A stretch of DNA of 6,763 nucleotides. It comes from Bacteroidia bacterium. GTDB taxonomy: Bacteria > Bacteroidota > Bacteroidia > B-17B0 > Aurantibacillaceae. Positions 1 to 6,270 of the stretch are shown piece after piece. The notes under the pieces were generated by a model. That model had not been told where the DNA came from. It did no database searches and saw only the letters and a program-made list of their open reading frames with translations. Positions within the stretch are counted from its first letter, which is position 1. Each line of letters opens with the position of its first letter. Position numbers and translations under genes: made by a program. The DNA is taken from contig JAOABO010000097.1 of assembly GCA_026418315.1 (NCBI GenBank), forward strand, positions 1 to 6,763. The letters run 5' to 3'.

Positions 1-2814
1 CAAAACAACATTGCTTTTCCGCCCAATAATATCAATGAAACCCTACAAAATGAAAAACAGCAAATACATACTAATTATATCCAACTTCAAAAACAATATA
101 TCAGTGCAAACGATTTAGAATCTAATTACTTATTGACTATTGCAGACACATCGCAAAAAATAAAAAGTAATCCCAGCTATTCGCAATCTTTAAATCAATT
201 AAAAGAAATTAAAAAAAATATTGAAACACAAATTGCTTCTAACCAAAATAATCCCACAAAAGAATCTCAGAATACTATTATTAACAATCAATTGCAATTA
301 TTACAGCAACTTCGTCAACTGGTTAGCATTACTCAAGCAACTGGTATTGTAGGAAATGAATATTTAAAACAAAACAATGCAATATCTTCACCACAAGCAA
401 CCAAAGACACGGCTTTATCTGTTGTACAAAAGATCCCTGTGAATTTATCTACAACTTCTTTGCAGCAAATTCAATCATTAATTCAAGAACAAAAACAAAT
501 AGAAGATAATCTCAAAACAAACAACCCTGTTGTAAAATCAAAAGAAGAGGTTTTGAAAAATAACGAGTTAATCAATGCAGAGATTACACAACTTACCAAT
601 AAAGCAATTGACCTGAAACAAAAAATTACCCAAACTACAGACCAAAAGAAAAAAGCCGAACTTCAGTTAGAATTTGACAGAACTACTGCCCTCGTACAGG
701 AGAAAAAGCTCTTGCAAATGGCCAATGAAATAATTATTAATCAATCAGAATACAACTCGCAACAGACCTTATTAAATGAACTCATTAATTCTATTCCGTC
801 CAATAAATCCGATGAAAAAAATTCTGTAATCAACACCATGAATGAAATACAAAAATTAAAAAAACAGGAAGAATCTTTAATCAAAGACGCGCTTAATATT
901 TCTAACCCTTCTGCACAACTCGGTGCTATGCAAAACGTAAAAATTAAACAACAAGAATATATACAGACACAACAGCAGCTTATTACTCAATTACAAAAGT
1001 ACAAATCAGACGCTAAAAAACAGGATATTCCTATTAACATCAACGATCCTCTGCCCTTAAGCATAAAATATCAAAGTAACCTGCTCAAACAAATAAAAGA
1101 GTGGGAAGCATTGAACAATAATCTGAATATGGAAATTACCCGTCTTTATCCGAAATATTCTAATACCCCCGCAGGAAAATTACTTACCGAAGCACAAAAG
1201 TTAATCACCGAGTCAAAAAATACAACTGACATTAATAAAAAACTGGAACTACAAATAAAAGCCGTTCAATTACAACAACAAGCCATGCAATTACTTTCTG
1301 CAACACCTCTTGCTAATACAGAACCTCCCAATAACCAGCAAAATCAGAACAAACCGGTCAATCAGCAAAATCAACAAGTTGCACAAAATGAGAACAAACC
1401 GGTCAATCAGCAAAATCAACAAGTTGCACAAAATGAGAACAAACCGGTCAATCAGCAAAATCAACAAGTTGCACAAAATCAGAACAAACCGGTCAATCAA
1501 CAAAATCAACAAGTTGCACAAAATCAGAATAAGCCCGATAATACTACAGAAATTATCAATAATTTTATTCCACAAATAAAGTCACTAAAAATTTCAAAAA
1601 CATCCGCTTATTCAGATGCAAAACCTATCCCACTCAATCCACAATTACCTGAAGGTCTTATCTTTTCAGTACAGGTAGGAGCATTCAAAAATCCTTTACC
1701 AAATAATTTTTTTAATGGCATTAGTCCTGTTTTTTCTCAAACTACTGAAAATAATTTATACCGCTACCTTGTTGGACAAATGCAAGATGTACAGGAAGCC
1801 ATTGCCTTAAAAAACAACTTCCGAAATTTGGGCTATACCGATGCTTTTGTCATTGCATACTATAATGGAAAAAGAATTTCTCTTAGCGAAGCGTTGGAAT
1901 TAATGAAAAAAGAAAAGCAACAAGAAGTAAAAATCAATCCTTTTGCCACTACCAATGTATTGGAAAAAGCCAATATCCCCACTTATACCACTTTAATGGA
2001 AACCACTCAAAAAACAGAGATGGCTCAATCAACAGTGAATATCAAAGATGCTGAAGAAATCAATGACTTGTATTATACCATACAGGTAGGCGTATATGGA
2101 AAAAATGTAAGTGATGCTACATTTAAGTACATTAAGCCCATTGTACGGGATAAGATAGATGATAAATTTTATCGCTATTCTGCTGGTATTTATGATAATA
2201 TCTCGCAGGTACAAAAAGATCTTAATAAAGTGATTGCTTTGGGAATGAAAGACGCTTTTATTTGTGCATACTGGAATGGCAAAAGAATTTTTTATCCTCA
2301 GGCAGAAAAATTAACTCGGGAAAATAAAAACATCCGCTATGCTACTCCACAACCCATTATATTTCCGGATGAGGCAGCAGCAGCCAATTTAGGTGTTGTT
2401 AATAATCCATCTGCAAATAACGCTATTGTAGAGCAATCTTCTTCTGCACCTGCTTTTGATCCTACTTTAGTATTTACCAACAATGTTACCAAAAGACCAG
2501 AACCAACTCCTGAAAACGGTGTAAAATCAGATAATGCGGGAATATGTTTCAGAGTACAGATTGGTGCTTTTAAAAACAGAGTGCCAAAAGAAACTGCAGA
2601 TAAATACTTTAAAATACAAAACTGGCCAATAGAAGTACATTATATTAATGGACTTTATATTTATACAGTCGGAAATTTTGTAGCACCAAAGTATGCAGCT
2701 AAATTAAGAGAACAAATGATTGCTCTTGGTATTAATGATGCTTTTATTACAGTATATAAAGATAATCAAAAATTATTTGGTTACGAAGCATTGAAATATC
2801 TGAGCCAACAATAA
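1..2814 (+). CDS. Large coiled-coil protein with three C-terminal SPOR domains (5'-truncated by window edge)
   Basis: The frame is open from base 1 to the TAA at 2812-2814, so only the C-terminal 937 residues are visible. The TTG at 133 is internal, not a start. Residues 1 to about 440 are rich in Gln, Asn, Lys and Leu with long heptad-like helical stretches, suggesting an extended coiled coil. Residues about 443-515 are a Q/N-rich linker containing a 15-residue tandem repeat. Three SPOR-like domains follow at about 553-635 (core VQVGAF), 689-773 (IQVGVY) and 847-936 (VQIGAF). Each has a mid-domain YRY or YIYTVG strand and ends in a DAF(V/I) strand, and the first two share a following NGKRI. 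SPOR domains as a family bind peptidoglycan, often glycan strands stripped of stem peptides, so a periplasmic cell-wall-binding role is inferred. The missing N-terminus may carry a signal peptide and further domains. The gene is followed after 5 bases by a predicted outer-membrane barrel gene. Domain type is fairly sure; the cellular process is unknown. Confidence 0.85.
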   Translation, partial: QNNIAFPPNNINETLQNEKQQIHTNYIQLQKQYISANDLESNYLLTIADTSQKIKSNPSYSQSLNQLKEIKKNIETQIASNQNNPTKESQNTIINNQLQLLQQLRQLVSITQATGIVGNEYLKQNNAISSPQATKDTALSVVQKIPVNLSTTSLQQIQSLIQEQKQIEDNLKTNNPVVKSKEEVLKNNELINAEITQLTNKAIDLKQKITQTTDQKKKAELQLEFDRTTALVQEKKLLQMANEIIINQSEYNSQQTLLNELINSIPSNKSDEKNSVINTMNEIQKLKKQEESLIKDALNISNPSAQLGAMQNVKIKQQEYIQTQQQLITQLQKYKSDAKKQDIPININDPLPLSIKYQSNLLKQIKEWEALNNNLNMEITRLYPKYSNTPAGKLLTEAQKLITESKNTTDINKKLELQIKAVQLQQQAMQLLSATPLANTEPPNNQQNQNKPVNQQNQQVAQNENKPVNQQNQQVAQNENKPVNQQNQQVAQNQNKPVNQQNQQVAQNQNKPDNTTEIINNFIPQIKSLKISKTSAYSDAKPIPLNPQLPEGLIFSVQVGAFKNPLPNNFFNGISPVFSQTTENNLYRYLVGQMQDVQEAIALKNNFRNLGYTDAFVIAYYNGKRISLSEALELMKKEKQQEVKINPFATTNVLEKANIPTYTTLMETTQKTEMAQSTVNIKDAEEINDLYYTIQVGVYGKNVSDATFKYIKPIVRDKIDDKFYRYSAGIYDNISQVQKDLNKVIALGMKDAFICAYWNGKRIFYPQAEKLTRENKNIRYATPQPIIFPDEAAAANLGVVNNPSANNAIVEQSSSAPAFDPTLVFTNNVTKRPEPTPENGVKSDNAGICFRVQIGAFKNRVPKETADKYFKIQNWPIEVHYINGLYIYTVGNFVAPKYAAKLREQMIALGINDAFITVYKDNQKLFGYEALKYLSQQ
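1348..1527 (+). repeat. Four in-frame 45-bp tandem repeats encoding a Q/N-rich linker
   Basis: Four head-to-tail copies run at 1348-1392, 1393-1437, 1438-1482 and 1483-1527. Each encodes NKPVNQQNQQVAQN followed by E (copies 1 and 2) or Q (copies 3 and 4). Copies 1 and 2 are identical, copy 3 differs from them by one base and copy 4 by two. A degenerate half-unit precedes them (1327-1347, PNNQQNQ) and a decayed start of a fifth copy follows (NKPDN from 1528). The unit is a multiple of three, so gain or loss of copies keeps the frame and only changes the length of the linker between the coiled-coil body and the SPOR domains. Near-identity implies recent expansion or homogenisation. The same periodicity creates stop-free shadow frames on both strands here, which are not genes. 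Confidence 0.97.
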
Positions 2815-2819
2815 TTCCA

Positions 2820-3488
2820 ATGCAAAAATGTTTTCCTTTTTTGTTGTGTCTCTTATCCATTCCCTCGTATGCACAAATGATGGATACCTTGTACTTTCAT
2901 CTTAAACAAAAACCCGGCGTGGATTTTAATTTTGAAACCAGAAACTCTTTATTGTTGAATGACAACGTCAAATTTACCGGAGTAAAAATAGGACTTCGAT
3001 TCGGTAAAAAATTTAGAACCGGCATTTCCTATAACTGGCTGCGCACAAAGACATATAACAGTGTAAAATATTTTTACGACAACTTGGATGATACAACCCG
3101 AGGATATTTTAAAATGGGTTACTGGAGCATTTATATGAAGTTTGTATATCATAAAACCAAACGATGGGAATACTCCGTTCCTCTTCAATTTGGATGGGGA
3201 AGCTCATGGATACAAGAACAGAAAAACTTAAGTTTTAAAAATCAAATGTTTAAAAGAAATATGTTGGTGTATGAGCCCACTGTTTCTATACAATACAAAT
3301 TATTAAAATTCCTTGCATTATCTACCAATTTAGGATATAGATTTGTATGGCACCATGATAAAAAACTCCTTAGCCAACTGAATGGGCCTATCTATGTATT
3401 TAATATTAGTTTTTTATTTGATCAATTCTTTTTTGAGGCCTTTCCTGAAAGCGCAATTACTCAAAAATTTGGACCAGCCGAATGGTAA
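2820..3488 (+). CDS. Predicted outer-membrane beta-barrel protein with signal peptide
   Basis: This complete 222-residue protein starts at the ATG 2820-2822. An N-terminal signal peptide is visible: Gln2-Lys3, a hydrophobic core FPFLLCLLSI, then PSYA with likely cleavage after Ala18 before Gln19. The mature part is a series of short amphipathic segments rich in Tyr, Phe, Trp and Gly with alternating hydrophobic residues (for example around TGVKIGLRFGKKFRTGISYNW, residues about 53-73, and YEPTVSIQYKLLKFLALSTNLGYRF, about 150-174). These read as membrane-spanning beta strands joined by charged turns, of a size fitting a small 8- to 10-stranded barrel. I do not recognise a specific family. The stop of the upstream SPOR gene is only 5 bases away, so the two are probably co-transcribed and translationally coupled. 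An attractive but unproven idea is that the barrel is the outer-membrane partner of the peptidoglycan-binding SPOR protein. The C-terminus ends in Trp, an aromatic residue as is common for barrel proteins. Confidence 0.8.
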   Translation: MQKCFPFLLCLLSIPSYAQMMDTLYFHLKQKPGVDFNFETRNSLLLNDNVKFTGVKIGLRFGKKFRTGISYNWLRTKTYNSVKYFYDNLDDTTRGYFKMGYWSIYMKFVYHKTKRWEYSVPLQFGWGSSWIQEQKNLSFKNQMFKRNMLVYEPTVSIQYKLLKFLALSTNLGYRFVWHHDKKLLSQLNGPIYVFNISFLFDQFFFEAFPESAITQKFGPAEW

Positions 3489-3506
3489 TGAAAGTGTAAT
3501 AATTGA

Positions 3507-3529
3507 TTTTTTGAGGTCTTCTCAAAAAA
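3507..3529. other. Perfect 9-bp stem-loop downstream of the barrel gene
   Basis: TTTTTTGAG at 3507-3515 and CTCAAAAAA at 3521-3529 are exact reverse complements separated by a 5-base loop (GTCTT). The structure begins 18 bases after the barrel gene stop and lies about 90 bases before the peptidase start, where an operon end is expected. It is not a canonical intrinsic terminator: only three stem pairs are G-C, and on either strand the 3' arm is an A-tract with no U-tract after it. It could be a weak terminator, an mRNA 3'-end stabiliser or a chance palindrome in AT-rich DNA. Confidence 0.4.
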
Positions 3530-3579
3530 GTTCATCATCAAAAAATATCATTTTATCTAAAAAGTGTATTATTTTTTAG

Positions 3580-3598
3580 TATATTTCTCTTTTATTTG
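3580..3598 (+). promoter_or_regulatory. Weak candidate Bacteroidota -7 promoter elements upstream of the S46 peptidase
   Basis: Two one-mismatch matches to the Bacteroidota -7 consensus TAnnTTTG occur here: TATATTTC at 3580-3587 and TTTATTTG at 3591-3598. They end 30 and 19 bases before the peptidase ATG. No clear -33 TTTG box sits about 19-21 bases further upstream of either, so the call rests on position and one half-site only. The run-up to the ATG (3601-3617) is A-rich with no Shine-Dalgarno motif, which is usual in this phylum. Confidence 0.22.
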
Positions 3599-3617
3599 CA
3601 GCGAAAAAATTAAATCT

Positions 3618-5780
3618 ATGAAAAAAATTTTTGTCCTATTCAACCTAATTTTATTATTCAATTTTCAATATACAGTACTGGCAGATGAAGGAATGTGGCT
3701 CCCTTTTTTGATTGGAGAAAAGACCTATCAGAAAATGGTTAAAAAAGGATTAAAGCTTACCAAAGAGCAAATATATAGTGCTAATCAATCATCATTAAAA
3801 GATGCTGTGATTATTTTTGGTGGAGGATGCACTGGCGAAATTGTAAGTAGCAAAGGTTTAATTTTTACTAATCATCATTGTGGATATGATGCTATTGCTA
3901 AAGTCAGTACAGTAGAGCATAATTATTTGAAAAACGGCTTTTGGGCAAAAAACATAAATGAAGAAATTCATGTTCCGGATCTTACCGTTCAATTTTTAGA
4001 AAGAATAAAAGATGTAACAGATAAAGTGCAAGTAGAATTAAAAAACATAGACGCTTCCAAAACAATTGAAGAACTTCCGAAAATATTAAATAAAATAGCG
4101 CAAAATGAACTTACGGAAACAGAAAAAAACACTAATTGCGAAGCCAGGGTAGTTCCCATGTTTTCTGGAAATCAATATATATTGTTTGTGTATAAAAGGT
4201 ATAAAGATGTGAGGTTAGTAGGCACCCCGTCTGAAAGCTTAGGAAAATTTGGCGGTGATACTGATAATTGGGAGTGGCCAAGGCATACAGCCGATTTTAG
4301 TATTTTCAGAGTATATGCCGATAAGAATGGACAGCCCGCAGATTATTCTCCCGATAATATTCCACTTACACCCAAATATGTTATTCCTGTGAGCATCAAA
4401 GGAATTAAAGAAAATTCTTATGCTATGACTTTAGGATTTCCAGGCGGAACTAATCGCTTTGAAACTTCTTATGGTGTGAAATTAAAAACTTCTATAGAAA
4501 ACCCTTATACTGTAGAACTTCGGGATATTCGTCTTAAAAATATGATGGAAGAAATGAAAAAAAGCGAAGCAGTAAAATTAAAATTAGCATCCTACTATGC
4601 CCGCGTAGCCAACTATTGGAAATTTTTTGATGGAGAAAATAAGCAATTACTGAAATATAAAGTATTGGAACAAAAACAAAATGATGAACAAAAATTTATT
4701 GAATGGGCGAAACAAAATAATAAAGCAGAGTATGTCAATTTAATGAACGAGTTTCAACAATGCTTTGACAGATGGACACCTTACAGCAAGGCCAAAGTTT
4801 ACTTTCAGGAAGGCATTCTTGGTTCACAACTGCTTTCATACACTTACAGAATATTATCAATGCTCAACCTTTCAAAAGAAGAGATAATTAAAAACAAAGA
4901 AAAATATCTTGCTGTCATCAAAGAACTCAATGAGCAAATAGACCTTCCGTCAGATAAAAAAAATGCAGCAGTGCTATTAAAAAAATATAAAGATGACATC
5001 CATGAACAGTTTGTTCCTCAAAGTGTTTATACTTCTTTTTTAAAGGACAATTCAGCAACAGAAATGCTTTATCAAAATTATATAAATAATATATATGAAA
5101 ATACCATACTACTAAAACCCGATGTATTTGCAAAATGGTTTGAAAACCCGGATAAGTCAATTTTAGAAAAGGATCCTGCTATTCAGTTAGTAAATGCTTT
5201 TTATCAGATATACACCACTAAAATATTACCGGAGTTTAACAAGTTTCAAAATTGCAATTTCTTATTACAACAAAAATATCAGAAAGGATTATTGGAAATG
5301 AACAAAGGAAAAAAAGAATTTTATCCCGATGCTAATTTTACTATGCGTTTGTCTTATGGTATTGTAAAATCATATAGCCCCAAAGACGCTGTATTATATA
5401 AAGAAGTATGCACATTAAAAGGAGTATTGGAAAAGTATAAACCAGGGGATTATGAATTTGATTTGCCTCAAAATTTTGTTGAAACTGCCCAAAAAAAGGA
5501 CTTTGGAAAATACGCAGATAAACAATTGAATGATATAGTGGTAACCTACATTACAACCAATGATATTACTGGTGGAAATTCCGGTTCACCTGTATTAAAC
5601 GGTAAAGGAGAGTTAATAGGATTAGCATTTGACGGAAATTATGAAGCATTGAGTCATAAAATTCATTTTGACGCTCAATACAACAGAACAATATGTGTAG
5701 ATATTCGTTACATATTGTGGATTATTGAAAAAATAGGTAAAGCAGATAATATTATTAAAGAATTGAAGATATCTGCTTAG
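3618..5780 (+). CDS. S46 family serine dipeptidyl-peptidase, DPP7-type by its P1-specificity residue
   Basis: This complete 720-residue protein matches the usual S46 length of about 700-720. The ATG at 3618 gives a signal peptide (MKK, hydrophobic core, cleavage likely after TVLA at Ala22) directly followed by DEGMWLP, the conserved start of mature S46 enzymes. An in-frame ATG at 3564 would put 18 extra residues before the signal peptide and is disfavoured. The trypsin-like triad is intact: His87 in TNHHCGYDAI, Asp226 in NWEWPRHTADF and Ser655 in GGNSGSP. Cys71 and Cys88 probably form the disulfide beside the catalytic His. Asn217, Trp218, Arg222, Asn332 and Asp672 match residues that bind the substrate amino terminus in known S46 structures. 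Residue 673 (AFDGN) is Gly, as in DPP7 (hydrophobic P1), not Arg as in DPP11 (Asp/Glu P1). Residues about 280-580 are the helical cap domain. The expected role is removing dipeptides from peptide N-termini in the periplasm for nutrition. It appears monocistronic. Family assignment is firm; DPP7-like specificity is inferred from one key residue. Confidence 0.97.
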   Translation: MKKIFVLFNLILLFNFQYTVLADEGMWLPFLIGEKTYQKMVKKGLKLTKEQIYSANQSSLKDAVIIFGGGCTGEIVSSKGLIFTNHHCGYDAIAKVSTVEHNYLKNGFWAKNINEEIHVPDLTVQFLERIKDVTDKVQVELKNIDASKTIEELPKILNKIAQNELTETEKNTNCEARVVPMFSGNQYILFVYKRYKDVRLVGTPSESLGKFGGDTDNWEWPRHTADFSIFRVYADKNGQPADYSPDNIPLTPKYVIPVSIKGIKENSYAMTLGFPGGTNRFETSYGVKLKTSIENPYTVELRDIRLKNMMEEMKKSEAVKLKLASYYARVANYWKFFDGENKQLLKYKVLEQKQNDEQKFIEWAKQNNKAEYVNLMNEFQQCFDRWTPYSKAKVYFQEGILGSQLLSYTYRILSMLNLSKEEIIKNKEKYLAVIKELNEQIDLPSDKKNAAVLLKKYKDDIHEQFVPQSVYTSFLKDNSATEMLYQNYINNIYENTILLKPDVFAKWFENPDKSILEKDPAIQLVNAFYQIYTTKILPEFNKFQNCNFLLQQKYQKGLLEMNKGKKEFYPDANFTMRLSYGIVKSYSPKDAVLYKEVCTLKGVLEKYKPGDYEFDLPQNFVETAQKKDFGKYADKQLNDIVVTYITTNDITGGNSGSPVLNGKGELIGLAFDGNYEALSHKIHFDAQYNRTICVDIRYILWIIEKIGKADNIIKELKISA

Positions 5781-5895
5781 TACCTATTTGATTGTTTTGA
5801 TTGCAAAGGTGATATTTTTAAATCTCGTTGTGTTGGAATCTGTTTACAGTTTATTGAATGATACCATATGCTCAATGAAGAATATTTCGTAAGAG

Positions 5896-5951
5896 AAGAT
5901 ATTACCCTGTTACCAAAAATGACATTATTTTCTTGTTCGACATAATATCTT
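5896..5951. repeat. 9-bp AT-rich inverted repeat
   Basis: AAGATATTA at 5896-5904 is the exact reverse complement of TAATATCTT at 5943-5951, with a 38-base loop. It lies 115 bases after the peptidase stop. The arms are almost pure A/T and the loop is long, so in DNA of this composition it may be chance. It could also be an operator-like pair or a weak RNA stem. Confidence 0.25.
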
Positions 5952-5981
5952 TCAAAATCTTTATTTTTTTGCAATTACACG

Positions 5982-6050
5982 GGCATTGATTAGTGAGTGA
6001 AGCGAGTTGAAAATTCCGACCTTTAGTGTCGGAAAACACACTGAAATGCC
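5982..6050. repeat. Nested hairpin, left half of the GC-rich island
   Basis: Three pairings nest inside one another. GGCATT (5982-5987) pairs with AATGCC (6045-6050). AGTG (5992-5995) pairs with CACT (6039-6042), leaving a small asymmetric internal loop of 4 and 2 bases. TTCCGAC (6014-6020) pairs with GTCGGAA (6028-6034) around a 7-base loop. Consistent nesting of three separate complementary pairs in 69 bases suggests a real folded element, such as a structured RNA or a REP/MITE-like palindromic repeat. It lacks protein-coding character, and its function is not known from sequence alone. Confidence 0.55.
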
Positions 6051-6062
6051 AATCTTCTTGGG

Positions 6063-6117
6063 GCGGTCGATTCGGCACTCTCGCCTGCCTTCGGCGGGGC
6101 GGACACTCAACGACCGC
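6063..6117. repeat. GC-rich double stem, right half of the GC-rich island
   Basis: An outer stem pairs GCGGTCG (6063-6069) with CGACCGC (6111-6117) exactly, and three G-U pairs could extend it outward. Inside, CGCCTGCC (6082-6089) pairs with 6093-6101 around a TTC loop, with one G-U pair and one bulged G. Bases 6061-6120 are 41/60 G+C by hand count, about 68 percent, in a window that is otherwise strongly AT-rich. On the plus strand a run of five T (6140-6144) lies 22 bases after the outer stem, too far for a textbook terminator. It may act as a transcription terminator between the convergent genes or be a dispersed palindromic repeat. Confidence 0.6.
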
Positions 6118-6270
6118 TTTGGTAGGTACTCAAGCACTGTTTTTCTACAAACGTTATATTAAGTTTCCCATTTGAATAAGGCAATTCTGAATATTTTTGC
6201 TTTAAGAAGAAATGATTGTGTACGAATGGTTAAACTCTAACAATTGCAAAATATGGTATTTCAAGGGGAC

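Larger units (their letters stand above)
5967..6251. repeat. 10-bp inverted repeats flanking the GC-rich island (possible mobile-element ends)
   Basis: TTTTGCAATT at 5967-5976 and AATTGCAAAA at 6242-6251 are perfect reverse complements that bracket a 285-base segment containing the GC-rich island. This is the layout of a small non-autonomous element with terminal inverted repeats. Against this, the arms are short and AT-rich, the right arm lies about 125 bases beyond the island, and I see no flanking target-site duplication. A chance match is quite possible. Confidence 0.25.
5781..6270. other. 490-base convergent intergenic region without a convincing gene
   Basis: This gap separates the ends of two convergent genes. 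Its left 200 bases are AT-rich; a 65-codon minus-strand frame (5777-5974) and a 25-codon plus-strand frame (5869-5946) are open there, but neither has a recognisable motif, a clean gene-like context or a known relative that I can name. The middle (about 5982-6117) is a GC-rich structured island described separately. The right 130 bases return to AT-rich DNA with no gene. No canonical hairpin-plus-U-tract terminator directly follows the peptidase stop or the stop of the minus-strand gene, so the island's hairpins may do this for one or both. Confidence 0.75.

Noticed and set aside
1348..1527. CRISPR array
   Set aside because: The repeats are directly contiguous with no spacers, and they are in frame within a coding region.
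1291..1579. Open frames on the minus strand and in another plus frame over the 45-bp repeats
   Set aside because: They exist because a stop-free 45-bp unit is repeated in multiples of three; they only mirror the repeat and lie inside the real coding frame.
2029..2214. Short minus-strand frame inside the SPOR gene
   Set aside because: It is antisense to the second SPOR domain and has no independent coding support. The same applies to the minus-strand frames at 2949-3188 and 4927-5160.
133..2814. TTG at 133 as the start of the SPOR protein
   Set aside because: The same frame is open without a stop back to base 1 and codes for similar Q/N/K-rich sequence, so the gene begins outside the window.
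3382..3579. 65-codon plus-strand frame overlapping the end of the barrel gene
   Set aside because: It overlaps the barrel gene in another frame, has a low-complexity Ser/Lys-rich tail and shows no domain.
3564..3617. Upstream in-frame ATG as start of the S46 peptidase
   Set aside because: It would put 18 residues in front of a classic MKK signal peptide; the ATG at 3618 gives the standard S46 N-terminus and follows an A-rich leader.
5777..5974. 65-codon minus-strand frame after the peptidase
   Set aside because: It overlaps the last bases of the peptidase gene, has no recognisable motif, and the region is also largely open on the plus strand, so no coding preference is clear. A decayed gene remnant cannot be excluded.
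6063..6160. Integron attC site (GC-rich hairpin followed by AAACGTTATATT near 6149)
   Set aside because: The CGTTATATT core lacks a matching reverse-complement partner on the other side of the hairpin, and there is no adjacent cassette gene or integrase in the window.
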